Source of the DNA: DATARH01 sp036489765
Lineage (GTDB): Bacteria > Pseudomonadota > Alphaproteobacteria > ATCC43930 > CGMCC-115725
Length of the DNA: 64,000 nucleotides
Direction: 5' to 3'
Assembly: GCA_036489765.1 (NCBI GenBank)
Contig: DASXFE010000133.1
Location: forward strand, 9,750-73,749
Part shown: positions 7,921 through 16,997 of the stretch, one piece after another
Layout: every line of letters starts with the position of its first letter
Position numbering within the stretch: the stretch's first letter is position 1
Notes under the pieces: model-generated
What the model was told of the DNA's origin: nothing
What the model saw: the letters and a program-made list of their open reading frames with translations, nothing else
Database searches by the model: none
Translations under genes and position numbers: made by a program

Positions 7921-9158
7921 GCAACTGTCTTCGTACCGGGCGGCTTCGGCCGGCCGACATTCGGCAGAAACACGGTCAAGAGCCCGATCAGCGGCAGGAA
8001 GGCGCAGACGTGATAGACCGCGTCGATGCCGTGGGTGTCGGCGAGCTTGCCGAGCACCGCAGCACCGACCCCCGCGAGCCCGAACGAGAGGCCGAAAAAC
8101 AGCCCGGAGATCATGCCGATCTTTCCTGGCACCAGGTCGAGCGCATAGACGACGATCGCCGAGGTCGCCGAGGCGAGGATGAGCCCGATCACCATGATCA
8201 GGATGCCCGTCCAGAACAGCCCGACATAGGGCAGCACGAGGGTGAACGGGATCACCCCGACGATCGAGCCCCAGATCACGTATTTCCGTCCGATCCGGTC
8301 GCCGACCGGTCCACCCACCAGAGTGCCGACCGCGATCGAGGCCAGGAACGCGAAGAGGTGGAGTTGCGCGCTCGCCACCGAAACGTGAAATTTGCTGATC
8401 AGGTAGAAGATGTAATAGCTGCTGATGCTGGCCTGATAGAACGCCTTCGAAAAGATCAGCGCGAGCAGGATCAGCAGCGACCACACGACCTTGTTGCGCG
8501 ACAAATCCTCATGGATCGAGGATCCGCGCGCACGGCGGCGCACCGGCACGGCGTGCTCCTTGCGGTACCAGTTGCCGACACCGAACAGCACGGTCATCGC
8601 CACCAGTGCCGCGCCAGAAAACCAGCCGACGCTGCCTTGCCCGCGCGGGATCACGATAAACGCCGCCAGAATCGGCCCCAGCGCCGAGCCGCAATTTCCG
8701 CCGACCTGAAACAGCGACTGCGCGAGCCCGTGCCGCCCGCCCGACGCCATCCGGGCAACGCGCGACGCCTCGGGGTGGAACACCGCCGAGCCTATCCCGA
8801 CCATGGCCCCCGCCAGCAGCAACAGGTGGAAATTGCTCGCATTCGCCAGCATCAACAGGCCGCAAAAGGTCGACCCCATGCCGGCGGCCAGCGAATAGGG
8901 CTGAGGCTTCCAATCGGCGATGAGCCCGACGACCGGCTGCAACAGCGACGAGGTCACCTGCATGACCAGCGTGATCAGCCCGATCTGCGCGAAGCTGAGC
9001 CCGTAGCTGTCCTTCAGCATCGGATACAGCGCCGGCACCAGCGACTGCATCGTGTCGTTGAGGAAGTGCGAAAAGCTGAGCGACAGGATGATCGAAAAGA
9101 TCGTCGCCTCCGCCACGCGGTGCGGCCCGCTCCGCCCGACCGAAACCTGACTGCTCAT
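7887..9158 (-). CDS. MFS transporter, fosmidomycin-resistance (Fsr)-like
   Basis: This 423-residue inner-membrane protein has about twelve transmembrane helices. The N-terminal half has the H-F-L-N-D motif and the G-L-I-A-D-W loop characteristic of the Fsr/YfnC-like branch of the major facilitator superfamily. A second signature, G-G-P-V-G-D-R-I-G-R, lies between helices 8 and 9. Family members export drugs or small metabolites by proton antiport, but the substrate here is unknown. The gene stands alone and is convergent with the decayed MAPEG gene. Confidence 0.85.
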   Translation of the reverse strand: MSSQVSVGRSGPHRVAEATIFSIILSLSFSHFLNDTMQSLVPALYPMLKDSYGLSFAQIGLITLVMQVTSSLLQPVVGLIADWKPQPYSLAAGMGSTFCGLLMLANASNFHLLLLAGAMVGIGSAVFHPEASRVARMASGGRHGLAQSLFQVGGNCGSALGPILAAFIVIPRGQGSVGWFSGAALVAMTVLFGVGNWYRKEHAVPVRRRARGSSIHEDLSRNKVVWSLLILLALIFSKAFYQASISSYYIFYLISKFHVSVASAQLHLFAFLASIAVGTLVGGPVGDRIGRKYVIWGSIVGVIPFTLVLPYVGLFWTGILIMVIGLILASATSAIVVYALDLVPGKIGMISGLFFGLSFGLAGVGAAVLGKLADTHGIDAVYHVCAFLPLIGLLTVFLPNVGRPKPPGTKTVATAVPSAIPAE

Positions 9159-9244
9159 CCGCGAATGTCCTCACCTAACCGGAACACAAGCATAATCAAA
9201 TATCTCCACAACTTCACGGCTCCCCGCCACATGGCAGCCATCCA

Positions 9245-9352
9245 TCTCCCAACCCGTCATCCCGGCGGGAGGCCGGGACCCGCGGATCGAACGCACGAGC
9301 GCTGGTAAGGTGGATCCCGGCCTTCGCGGGGAAGACGGCGCTGGTATAGGAT
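9245..9352. repeat. Intergenic CATCCCGGC-type palindrome (copy 1)
   Basis: Between the divergent MFS and MECR-like genes, GTCATCCCGGCGGGAGGC on the left is answered by GGATCCCGGCCTTCGCGGGG on the right. Related arms occur at 31241-31262 and 51480-51587. It is a dispersed REP-like element. Confidence 0.5.
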
Positions 9353-9378
9353 CGCACGGCACGAACGGAGAGAGCGCG

Positions 9379-10368
9379 ATGAAGAAGGTCGAGATCACCG
9401 CCTATGGGGCGCCTGAGGAAGTCGCGCATTGCGTCGACGCCCCCGAGCTCGGCGCGCCGGGACCGGACGACGTGACGTTCGACGTGCTCGCCTTCCCGAT
9501 CAACCCGGCGGACCTTTCGTTCTGCCGCGGCAATTATCGGCTGCACCCCACGCTGCCGGCGACGCCGGGCGCGGAATGCGTCGGGCGGGTGACGGCGGTC
9601 GGCGCCGGGGTCACGCATCTGAAGCCCGGCGATATCGTCATCAACATGCAGCGCGAGAACTGGGCCGCCGGGCGCCGGGTCAAGGCCGCGGATGCGATCC
9701 CGGTCCCGGCCGGGCTCGACCTCACCCAGGCGGCGATGCTGCGCATCAACCCGCCGACCGCCCTCCTCCTCCTCGAAGACCACGTCGCGCTCAAGCCCGG
9801 CGATTGGGTGATCCAGGATGTCGCCAATTCGGCGGTCGGCCGGCACCTGATCGTGCTGGCGCATCAGCGCGGCATCCGCACGGTCAACGTCGTCCGTCGC
9901 GGCGATGTTGGCGATCTGCTGCACGGGCTCGGCGCCGACGCGGTCGTCGAGGACGGCCCCGATCTCGCCGAGCGCGCCGGCAAGGCCGCCGGCGGCGCGC
10001 CGATCCGGCTCGGCATCGACGCGATCTCCGGCGACGCGACGCGGCGGATCATGCAATGCGTCGCCGACGAGGGAGTGGTCGTCAATTACGGCGGGCTCTC
10101 GGGCGACGACCCGGGCATAGACCGGCCGTCGCTCGGGGTGCGCGGCGTCAGCCTGATGGGCTTTATGCTCGGCCGCGGCCTCGCCAAGCGGCCGCCGGAA
10201 GCCGTCCGCGCCCTCTACGCCGATCTCGCCCAACAGCTCCGCGATCAGCGCCTGCAGGCCCCGATCGACAGCACCTACCCGATCGAGCGGATCAAGGACG
10301 CGCTGGCTCACGCGCAAAAGGCCGGGCGGAACGGCAAGATTTTGGTATTGCCGCACGGGGCGCTATAG
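9379..10368 (+). CDS. Zinc-type alcohol dehydrogenase, MECR-like 2-enoyl thioester reductase
   Basis: This 329-residue MDR-superfamily oxidoreductase has a GroES-like N-terminal domain (about residues 1-120, with N-P-A-D and T-P-G-A-E-C-V-G motifs) and a Rossmann domain. A V-A-N-S-A-V-G-R sequence near residue 155 replaces the usual GxGxxG, as in mitochondrial-type enoyl reductases (MECR/Etr1). No structural-zinc cysteine cluster is seen. The expected reaction is NADPH reduction of an alpha,beta-unsaturated thioester or quinone. The ATG at 9379 follows GGAGAG and begins the conserved fold directly. Confidence 0.8.
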   Translation: MKKVEITAYGAPEEVAHCVDAPELGAPGPDDVTFDVLAFPINPADLSFCRGNYRLHPTLPATPGAECVGRVTAVGAGVTHLKPGDIVINMQRENWAAGRRVKAADAIPVPAGLDLTQAAMLRINPPTALLLLEDHVALKPGDWVIQDVANSAVGRHLIVLAHQRGIRTVNVVRRGDVGDLLHGLGADAVVEDGPDLAERAGKAAGGAPIRLGIDAISGDATRRIMQCVADEGVVVNYGGLSGDDPGIDRPSLGVRGVSLMGFMLGRGLAKRPPEAVRALYADLAQQLRDQRLQAPIDSTYPIERIKDALAHAQKAGRNGKILVLPHGAL

Positions 10369-10374
10369 GCACCG

Positions 10375-10746
10375 CTACTCCGCCGCCGGCTTGCACCCCT
10401 CGACCTTGATGCGGTTGACCTTGCGGATGGCGCCGTTGGGGGTGTTGTAGAGATCGCAGCGATCGCCGTCGCGCAGGATGCGCGCGACCGGGAAGTCGAT
10501 CTCCTTGTTGTTGCTGCCGAACGCGAGGTCGAGGGTGTCGCCGATCTTGACGTGCGTCGGAATGGCGATGTGGTGATAGCTCCAGCACGAGGTGTAGACG
10601 AGCCAGTCGCGGCACATGATCAGCCGCCCCTGGCCCGGCGTGTCGATCGTGCTGACCGGCTCCGCCGCCAGCGCACTCCCGGCCAGCGCGGCAAAGGCCA
10701 GCACCGCCAGCGCCGGCCGCAACCACCCGTTCCTGCCCCCCGGCAT
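10375..10746 (-). CDS. Secreted hypothetical protein (123 aa)
   Basis: The N terminus has a clear Sec signal peptide: basic residues, an Ala/Leu-rich core and an A-L-A-A cleavage site near residue 28. The mature domain of about 95 residues has four cysteines and alternates short strand-like segments, suggesting a small disulfide-bonded periplasmic protein. The ATG at 10746 is preceded by GGGGGG; an in-frame TTG 21 bases upstream is possible. It is the most downstream gene of a minus-strand series but is 51 bp from the hydrolase, so cotranscription is uncertain. No family is recognised. Confidence 0.6.
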   Translation of the reverse strand: MPGGRNGWLRPALAVLAFAALAGSALAAEPVSTIDTPGQGRLIMCRDWLVYTSCWSYHHIAIPTHVKIGDTLDLAFGSNNKEIDFPVARILRDGDRCDLYNTPNGAIRKVNRIKVEGCKPAAE

Positions 10747-10797
10747 CCGATCAACCCCCCAAGTCAATCCGACACCCTGATCCGCCGCCTCGTCCCG

Positions 10798-11583
10798 CTA
10801 CGGATGGATCACCGTCTCCGCGCGGCTGATTACAAAGGCTTCGCGCCGCTCCATAAAGTCGCTGACGACATCCGCAAACGCCTCCGGTCGATCGGTGCCG
10901 ATCGCGTGCCCCGCGTCATATACCAGGACGAGATTGCAGTTCGGGATCAGCTCTTTGTAATGCCGCCCCATCTCCGGCGGGATCACCCGGTCGAGCGTGC
11001 CGAACAACACCAGCGTCGGCAACGCGAGCTCGCACATTCCGCGCTCGAGCTCGGGTTCGCGGGGCTGGCCGCGGAGCCGCCCGACAAGCGCCTGCGTCTG
11101 CTCGCGGATCGCCGGCGGGACGGCCGGCATCGGGGGCACGCGCTCGGGGTGGGCAAAGAGCATCCGCGCCATCTCCTCCGGCGTGCCCGAAGGCGGCCGC
11201 GTATTCTCGGCACGGATCGCCGCCGGCGCGTCGAGGATGAGCGCCCGGAGTCGCTCCGGATGCTGCACCGCAAGCCATGCCGCGGTCCGCCCGCCAAACG
11301 AGGTGCCCCACAGGTTGACGTGATCGAGCGCCAGAGCCGCGATCGCCTGTGCCATCGTCGAGGCGAGCTCCGCGACGGAGCCCGACCGCGTGTTCACGGC
11401 CGAGGCGCCGAACCCCGGCATCTCGAACGCGATCACCCGACAGGTCTTGGCGAGGAGCTCGTGCGCCGGGCTGAGCCGGAGCCCGCCGGCACCGTGCAGA
11501 TGCACCAGCACGGGGCCGTCACCTGCCTCCATGTAGCGGATGCGGAACCCGTCGGCCTCGACGAATTTCTCCGTGAAGGCCAT
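10798..11583 (-). CDS. Alpha/beta-fold hydrolase
   Basis: This 261-residue alpha/beta hydrolase has its oxyanion-hole H-G-A-G-G near residue 31. The nucleophile elbow G-T-S-F-G is near residue 95, the acid lies in G-T-L-D near residue 195, and the catalytic histidine in D-A-G-H near residue 225. There is no signal peptide. Its ATG shares one base with the stop of the upstream luciferase-like gene (TGATG), indicating translational coupling and probably a common catabolic pathway. The ester or C-C bond substrate cannot be deduced. Confidence 0.82.
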   Translation of the reverse strand: MAFTEKFVEADGFRIRYMEAGDGPVLVHLHGAGGLRLSPAHELLAKTCRVIAFEMPGFGASAVNTRSGSVAELASTMAQAIAALALDHVNLWGTSFGGRTAAWLAVQHPERLRALILDAPAAIRAENTRPPSGTPEEMARMLFAHPERVPPMPAVPPAIREQTQALVGRLRGQPREPELERGMCELALPTLVLFGTLDRVIPPEMGRHYKELIPNCNLVLVYDAGHAIGTDRPEAFADVVSDFMERREAFVISRAETVIHP

Positions 11584-12428
11584 CAGGCGTTGACCTGGCG
11601 GTTGAGTTTTTCCCAGCGGTCGAGGATCGGCAGGATCTCATCGCGCTTGTCCGACATCAGCGTCACGTTGACCGCGTCGACGCCGAGGTCGCGGAATTTC
11701 TTGAGCTTGTCGGCATCCTCCGGCGCCCCGCCGAGGCGGAGCGACAGCGTCTTCGGATCGCGCCCCTTCTCCTGCGCCATCTTGCGATAGGCCGGGATGT
11801 ACACCTCGGGATCGCCCGCCGCCGCATTCGGATACCAGCCGTCGCCGTAGCGGATCGCGCGCCGGGCACCATACGGAAACGCGCCGCCGAGGATGATCGG
11901 CGGATGCGGCTGCTGCACCGGCTTCGGCCAGGTCATCATCTGCGGCACCTTGACGATGTCGCCGTTATATTCGGGCTTGGACTTGGTCCAGATCTCCTTC
12001 ATCGCCTCCATCTGCTCGCGCATCTTTTGCATGCGGGTCGCGAAGACGGCGCCATGCGCCTCGATCTCTTCCTGGTTCCAGCCGCCGCCGATCCCGAAGA
12101 TGAACCGCCCGCCCGAGGTCTGGTCGATCGACGCGACGAGCTTCGCGGTCTGGATCGTGTCGCGCTGGATGACGAGCGCGATACCGGTCGCGAGCTTCAG
12201 CTTCTTCGTCACGGCGCCCGCGACCGCGAGGGTCACGAACGGGTCCATGACGTCGTAATAGCGCTTGTGCAGCTCGCCGCCGCCGGGCGCCGGGGTCTTG
12301 CGCGGCACCGGGATATGCGAGTGCTCGGCCGCCCACACCGAGTCGAACCCGCGCTCCTCGAGCGCAACGCCGAGCTCGGCCGCGGTGATCGAGTAATCGG
12401 TAAAGAAGATCGAAGCGCCGAATTCCAT
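11583..12428 (-). CDS. LLM-class (luciferase-like) F420/FMN-dependent oxidoreductase
   Basis: This 281-residue TIM-barrel protein belongs to the luciferase-like monooxygenase superfamily. Visible family features are G-F-D-S-V-W-A-A-E-H near residue 28, R-F-I-F-G-I-G-G-G-W-N-Q-E near residue 107 and a conserved W-P-K-P region near residue 165. This subgroup is usually called TIGR03619-type F420-dependent, but FMN use cannot be excluded. It is coupled to the downstream hydrolase and follows another LLM protein by a 112-bp repeat-containing gap. Confidence 0.82.
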   Translation of the reverse strand: MEFGASIFFTDYSITAAELGVALEERGFDSVWAAEHSHIPVPRKTPAPGGGELHKRYYDVMDPFVTLAVAGAVTKKLKLATGIALVIQRDTIQTAKLVASIDQTSGGRFIFGIGGGWNQEEIEAHGAVFATRMQKMREQMEAMKEIWTKSKPEYNGDIVKVPQMMTWPKPVQQPHPPIILGGAFPYGARRAIRYGDGWYPNAAAGDPEVYIPAYRKMAQEKGRDPKTLSLRLGGAPEDADKLKKFRDLGVDAVNVTLMSDKRDEILPILDRWEKLNRQVNA

Positions 12429-12447
12429 TTTAGCCTCCTTGCGTCAT

Positions 12448-12534
12448 GTCATAGCGAGGAGCCGCAGGCGACGCGGCAATCTCGATGGACGAGCCCTCCA
12501 CGGCCCGAGATTGCTTCGCTGCGCTCGCAATGAC
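12448..12534. repeat. Intergenic 'GTCATxGCGAGGAGC ... GCTCGCAATGAC' palindrome
   Basis: GTCATAGCGAGGAG at the left and GCTCGCAATGAC at the right are complementary apart from a mismatch, with a second nested arm (CAATCTCG and CGAGATTG). Elements of this design are common in Alphaproteobacteria. It fills the space between the two LLM genes. Confidence 0.6.
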
Positions 12535-12540
12535 CGCCAA

Positions 12541-13611
12541 TCAAATCTCTCTGATCCGCGGCAGCACCTTGCGGCCGAAGAGGTCGAGCGCGTCCATCAT
12601 CACCGCGGTGTTGCCGCTGCCGGGGTCCTGCAATGAGATGTCGAGCACCCCGGCACCGACCTCGTCGCGCCATCGCTTGATCTGCGTGATGACCCGATCG
12701 GGGCCGCCGCAGAACGTGATCGGCAATACGCCGCCCATCGGCGCCGCCCGCCGCTCTCCGGCGACGTTGCGCACGTCCTGGGCGAACAGCGACTCGCGGA
12801 TCGCGTCGGCCAGCGGGAACGGCGCCTGCTTGCTGCGCCGTTCGAGGGCGAGATCGGCCGCCTCGTCGGTTTCGCCGAGAATCATGTTGCAGCGATAGAC
12901 GATGCTGTCGCGCCCCGGCTGCCAGCCGTAACCCTCGGAGGCCTTGCGGTAATAGGCCGAGGCCTTCGCCATCGATTCGATATTTCCGTAGCTGAGGCCG
13001 AGCCCGACATGGTGGCGCGCCGCGAACTCACCCGATTCGGCACTGGTGCCGAGCGAATAGATCGGCATGTCGGGATGTGGCCGCGGCCACAGCGATATCG
13101 TGCGGTACTGGAAATACTTTCCCTGCCAGCCGAACGGCTGCGGCTCCCGCCACGCGTTGAGAATGAGCTCCATCCCCTCGTCGGTGCGCTCGCGCGCCTC
13201 CTTGGGGTTGAGGTCGTAGCTCAAATACTCATTGGTCGTGCCGCGCAGCATCCCGGCGATGATCTTGCCCGGCGCCATCGTGTCGAGCATCGCCAGTTCC
13301 TCGGCGACGCGGATCGGATTGCTGGTCGGCACGATCGGGCCGAGGAGCGCGATCTTGATCTTTGTCGCATGCGCCGCCATGAACGCCGCCGACACGACCG
13401 GCGACGGCGTCAGGATGCGCGGCGAGTAATGGTGCTCGCTGACGCTGACCCAGTCGAACCCGATCTCCTCGACAAATTTCAGCCGCTCGATGATCGCCGC
13501 ATAGGCCTTGACCCCGACCTCGGTGTCGTACGCGGCCGACGGCACCGGCCAGGTGCGCGGGAATTCGGGCGGCACTGCATAGCGTCCGGTTTCAAAAAAC
13601 GAGACCTTCAT
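12541..13611 (-). CDS. LLM-class flavin-dependent oxidoreductase (alkanal-monooxygenase-like)
   Basis: This 356-residue bacterial-luciferase-like TIM-barrel enzyme has E-I-G-F-D-W-V-S-V-S-E-H-H near residue 55, G-P-I-V-P-T-S-N-P-I-R near residue 88 and a G-M-L-R-G-T segment near residue 118. The ATG at 13611 starts M-K-V-S-F-F; upstream in-frame codons belong to leader DNA. Such enzymes use reduced flavin to oxidise aldehydes, thiols or other small substrates. The small ABM monooxygenase ends 22 bp upstream, suggesting a shared transcript. Confidence 0.82.
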   Translation of the reverse strand: MKVSFFETGRYAVPPEFPRTWPVPSAAYDTEVGVKAYAAIIERLKFVEEIGFDWVSVSEHHYSPRILTPSPVVSAAFMAAHATKIKIALLGPIVPTSNPIRVAEELAMLDTMAPGKIIAGMLRGTTNEYLSYDLNPKEARERTDEGMELILNAWREPQPFGWQGKYFQYRTISLWPRPHPDMPIYSLGTSAESGEFAARHHVGLGLSYGNIESMAKASAYYRKASEGYGWQPGRDSIVYRCNMILGETDEAADLALERRSKQAPFPLADAIRESLFAQDVRNVAGERRAAPMGGVLPITFCGGPDRVITQIKRWRDEVGAGVLDISLQDPGSGNTAVMMDALDLFGRKVLPRIREI

Positions 13612-13633
13612 CGTGGGCCGCCTGAAGAGGGTT

Positions 13634-13924
13634 TCAGCGGGTGCGATTGTACTCGTAATCCTCGCGCTCGCCACCACCGAGGCGCAGCCCCTCCGGAAGT
13701 GCCGGCCGGGCCGCCTGCAGCTTCGCGTGCGCCGCCAGATCCTCGACGCTCGCCCACTTCTCGAGGAGGCACAGCCGGTCGGGATCGAGCGCGCTCTGAA
13801 ACACCTCGAACTGCTCGCAGCCCTGGTCCCCCTGCGATGTGCGGCACCGCTCAGCCATCGCCTTCAAAAGCTCCGCCCCCTTCCCCGGCGCCGCAGCGAT
13901 CGAAATCACAAGACGAACCGACAT
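13634..13924 (-). CDS. Antibiotic-biosynthesis-monooxygenase (ABM/YgiN-like) domain protein
   Basis: This 96-residue ferredoxin-like dimeric alpha/beta barrel protein begins with a basic strand and continues with G-C-E-Q-F-E-V-F near residue 35 and L-L-E-K-W near residue 52, the usual ABM core. Members act as cofactor-free quinol or polyketide monooxygenases or as quinone-related stress proteins. It is the first gene of the minus-strand group running down to about 10.4 kb. Confidence 0.8.
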   Translation of the reverse strand: MSVRLVISIAAAPGKGAELLKAMAERCRTSQGDQGCEQFEVFQSALDPDRLCLLEKWASVEDLAAHAKLQAARPALPEGLRLGGGEREDYEYNRTR

Positions 13925-13990
13925 CGAAGCCTCCCTGGATTGATCTATCGCAGATATTAGAGCGCAGGCGTTCCGGCGCGAAGCCTCATG

Positions 13991-14062
13991 AAATTCACCA
14001 CAGAGGCACTGAGAAGCCGGAGGCTCACGAACCTCTGTGCCTCCGTGTCTCTGTGGTGAATT
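13991..14062. repeat. AATTCACCACAGAG-type intergenic palindrome (copy 1)
   Basis: AAATTCACCACAGAG at the left and CTCTGTGGTGAATT at the right form a 14-bp perfect outer stem, with further pairing of AGGC and GCCT motifs inside. It lies between divergent genes. Related elements are at 16998-17061 and 18767-18829, with a composite at 32228-32425. Confidence 0.7.
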
Positions 14063-14106
14063 ATTGCGGCGTCGCCGCTCAACGAACGCAAGGGAAGGAG
14101 CCTCAC

Positions 14107-14859
14107 ATGCCCGACAAGATCGCCGTCATCACCGGTGCCGGGAGCGGGATCGGTCGCGCCAGCACGCATGCTTTGTTGGAGATGGGGTTCAACTGCGTGC
14201 TCGCCGGGCGGCGCAAGGAGATGCTGGAGGAGACCGCGGCGCTCGCCAACCTGCCGGCGAACCGCACCTTCGTCGTGCCGACCGACGTTTCCGACCGGCA
14301 TTCGATCGACGCACTCTTCGCCGCCGTAAAAAAGACCTACGGCCGCATCGACCTCCTGTTCAACAACGCCGGGATCAGCACCCGCAACATCCCGATCGAC
14401 GATCTGACCTACGAGCAGTGGACGAATGTGGTCAATGTCAACCTGACCGGGTCGTTTCTCTGTGCGCAGCATGCGTTTCGGATGATGAAGGCGCAGGACC
14501 CGCAGGGCGGGCGCATTATCAACAACGGCTCGGTGTCGGCGCACGTGCCGCGGCGGAACTCGGTGCCCTACGCCTCGACCAAGCACGCGCTGTCGGGCCT
14601 TACCCGGTCCCTCGCGCTCGACGGCCGCGAGTTCGACATCACGTGCGGCCAGATCGACATCGGCAACGCCGCCACGACCCGCAACCAGGACACCTCGGTC
14701 GGCCGCCTGCAAGCCTCCGGCCGCGTCGAGGCCGAAGCCCGCATCGACGTCACGGAAGTGGCCCGCGGCGTCGCCTACATGGCGAGCCTGCCGCCCGAGG
14801 CGAACGTCCTGTTCATGACCGTGATGGCAGCCAAAATGCCGTATGTCGGGCGTGGATAA
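14107..14859 (+). CDS. SDR-family NAD(P)-dependent oxidoreductase
   Basis: This 250-residue short-chain dehydrogenase has the cofactor motif G-A-G-S-G-I-G at residues 10-16, N-N-A-G near residue 87, the catalytic serine in N-G-S-V-S near residue 140 and Y-A-S-T-K near residue 156. All tetrad residues are present. A GGAAGGAG ribosome-binding site lies about seven bases before the ATG. It is flanked by repeats and stands alone, so the substrate is unknown. Confidence 0.86.
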   Translation: MPDKIAVITGAGSGIGRASTHALLEMGFNCVLAGRRKEMLEETAALANLPANRTFVVPTDVSDRHSIDALFAAVKKTYGRIDLLFNNAGISTRNIPIDDLTYEQWTNVVNVNLTGSFLCAQHAFRMMKAQDPQGGRIINNGSVSAHVPRRNSVPYASTKHALSGLTRSLALDGREFDITCGQIDIGNAATTRNQDTSVGRLQASGRVEAEARIDVTEVARGVAYMASLPPEANVLFMTVMAAKMPYVGRG

Positions 14860-14937
14860 GGGGATCCAACGCAGAGGACGTCAAGCAGGCGCAAAGGACG
14901 CGAAGTCGTTTGGGCGGGCGGCGCGCAGCGCCCTTGA

Positions 14938-16110
14938 TTACCCCGGCAGTTCGACCATCCCCATCCACCACAGCGACGCGCCGCCGACATCGACATCGTA
15001 TTTGCGGAGGAAGGTAAGCTTGCCGTCGTCGCCGATGCGGAACAGCGACATCGTCGCCGGTACGACCATGACCGCGTCGCCCGCCTTCACCGGCACCGGC
15101 TGGATGTGCGCGGCGACCAGGAGGCGGCCGGTCTGGTCGATGTGGAAGGTGCGGCAGTGATAGCCGTGCGTGTCCTCGAACTGGATCGGCGACGGTTTGC
15201 CGGTCGCCTGGTCGATCGCGTAGACCGCCAACGTGTTCTCGCCGCCGGCAAAGACGCGCCAGCCGTTGTCGTTGACCAGCGCCGAGGCGCGGTTCGCGAC
15301 ATAGACGAACCGGCCGCTCGGGTGCACGTGCACGGTGCCCGCCGCTTGGCGACCGCCCTTCTTGCCGGTGCCGAGGGTCGTCTCGCTGAACACCGGGGTC
15401 GCCGACAGCGTGCCGCCGGCAAAATCGAACATGTCGAGCCGGTTCTGCCGCTCCAGCGACACGTAGACCCACGGTTTCGACGGGTGGAAATCGAGATGTC
15501 GCGGGCCGAAGCCGTAACCGTCGCCGGGCGCAATCGACCTCTCGGCCGAGAGCTGCCCGCCGGCCCAGTTGAACACCTTGAGGCAACCCGGCTCCTCCGG
15601 CTTGCCGCCGGCTGCGTCATGCCCGCGCGCGACGAGAATCACCCGGTCGCCGCCCAGCCCGGCACGCACCTGATGGGCATAGATCCCCGGATCGACCAGG
15701 TCGCGCTGCGTCACCTCTGCGCCGGCGCTACCGTCCGGGTTGACGCGGTAGACCTTGAGGCCGCTCGGGTTGCTGAACGCGACGAGGAGGTATTCGGACG
15801 GGATGTCGGCCGCCATGTGAATCGGTCGCGTCGGCAGCGGCACCGGCGCGCCGTGCAGTGACAAGGCGCCGCTCGCGGGATCGACGCCGATCGCGCTGAC
15901 ATGGTGGTTGTTGCCGACGAACCCGCCCACCCCCGACGCACTGTCGCTGGTCGCGGCATAGAGGAAGCGCCGCGATTGGTGCGGCCACACATAGTGGACA
16001 TTGGCCGGCAACGTCACCGACCCGCCGCGCTTCAGCGTTCCCGCCTCGACATCGAGGTCGTATTGCGTCAGCACCGGCCCGATGCTGGCGTAGAGAGCGG
16101 TTTTGGGCAT
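14938..16110 (-). CDS. Beta-propeller lactonase-family protein (6-phosphogluconolactonase-like)
   Basis: This 390-residue protein belongs to the YbhE/Pgl-like seven-bladed beta-propeller lactonase family. Repeated blade signatures include S-R-R-F-L-Y-A-A near residue 46, R-H-L-D-F-H-P near residue 204, V-H-V-H-P-S-G-R-F-V-Y-V-A-N-R near residue 260 and T-F-H-I-D-Q-T-G near residue 318. No signal peptide is present, so it is cytosolic. Family members hydrolyse sugar lactones or related metabolites. The next gene upstream on this strand encodes a hydroxypyruvate-isomerase-like enzyme 61 bp away, consistent with a small sugar-acid module. Confidence 0.78.
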   Translation of the reverse strand: MPKTALYASIGPVLTQYDLDVEAGTLKRGGSVTLPANVHYVWPHQSRRFLYAATSDSASGVGGFVGNNHHVSAIGVDPASGALSLHGAPVPLPTRPIHMAADIPSEYLLVAFSNPSGLKVYRVNPDGSAGAEVTQRDLVDPGIYAHQVRAGLGGDRVILVARGHDAAGGKPEEPGCLKVFNWAGGQLSAERSIAPGDGYGFGPRHLDFHPSKPWVYVSLERQNRLDMFDFAGGTLSATPVFSETTLGTGKKGGRQAAGTVHVHPSGRFVYVANRASALVNDNGWRVFAGGENTLAVYAIDQATGKPSPIQFEDTHGYHCRTFHIDQTGRLLVAAHIQPVPVKAGDAVMVVPATMSLFRIGDDGKLTFLRKYDVDVGGASLWWMGMVELPG

Positions 16111-16171
16111 GTCGGGTCCTCCATCGTCCTACCGTCCTCCCGGCTTTCGCCGGAAGAGCGGAACATGAGTA

Positions 16172-16951
16172 TCAAATGCCGTATTTCTCTCGCCACCCGA
16201 GCCCAGCCGCCGTATCGCCCGCGGGATTGTATTCGCAGCCGATCCAGCCCTCGTAGCCGAGCGCTTCGATGTGGCGGAAAAGATAGTCCCAGCCAATCTC
16301 GCCGGTGCCGGGCTCGTGGCGGTCGGGAACGTCGCCGATCTGCATGTGGCCGATCACCGGCATCAGCGCCGTCAGGCGGTTCCCGAGGTTCCCCTGGGCG
16401 AGCTGGCAGTGATAGGTGTCGAACTGCAGGCCGGTCCGGTCGACGCCGATCGCCTCGACGATCGCGGCACCCTGTTCCTGCGTCGCGATCAGATAGCCGG
16501 GCGCCGCGATCGGGTTGAGCGGCTCGATCATCAGCCGGGCGCCTTGCTTCACGGCCTTTTCACCGGCCCAGGCGAAATTGTTGGCGTAGACCGCAAGCGC
16601 CCGTTCGCGCGGCACACCCGCCGGCGGCACGCCGGCCAGCACATGGATGCGCTTGCATCCGAGCGCGCCCGCATAATCAAGCGCCTGATCGATCGAGGCG
16701 CGGAACTCGGCCTCGCGCCCCGGCAGGCAGGCGAGCCCGCGATCACCCCGGGCGCGATCGCCGACCGCCGTGTTGATCAGCACCTGTTCGAGCCCGTTAT
16801 CGCCGAGCCGAGCCTTCAACTCGCGGGCCTCGTATTCGTAGGGCGAGGCGTACTCGACCCCTTTGAACCCAGCGCGCGCCGCCGCCGCAAAGCGGTCGAG
16901 AAACGGCACCTCGCAAAACAGAAACCCGAGATTGGCGCATAGTTTCGGCAT
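16172..16951 (-). CDS. hyi: Hydroxypyruvate isomerase-family TIM-barrel enzyme
   Basis: This 259-residue protein matches the usual length of Hyi/OtnI enzymes. Conserved blocks are M-P-K-L-C-A-N-L-G-F-L-F at the start, G-F-K-G-V-E near residue 33, H-V-L-A-G near residue 104, E-P-L-N near residue 148 (metal-ligand Glu), Q-F-D-T-Y-H near residue 181 and G-C-E-Y-N-P near residue 240. Hydroxypyruvate isomerases interconvert hydroxypyruvate and tartronate semialdehyde, while the OtnI branch isomerises 2-oxo-tetronate. The ATG at 16951 was chosen because everything upstream in frame lies in a palindromic repeat. Confidence 0.82.
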   Translation of the reverse strand: MPKLCANLGFLFCEVPFLDRFAAAARAGFKGVEYASPYEYEARELKARLGDNGLEQVLINTAVGDRARGDRGLACLPGREAEFRASIDQALDYAGALGCKRIHVLAGVPPAGVPRERALAVYANNFAWAGEKAVKQGARLMIEPLNPIAAPGYLIATQEQGAAIVEAIGVDRTGLQFDTYHCQLAQGNLGNRLTALMPVIGHMQIGDVPDRHEPGTGEIGWDYLFRHIEALGYEGWIGCEYNPAGDTAAGLGWREKYGI

Positions 16952-16997
16952 GACCCGCTCCACCCGTCCCGGCGACACTTTAAGCGCGAAGCGCGAT

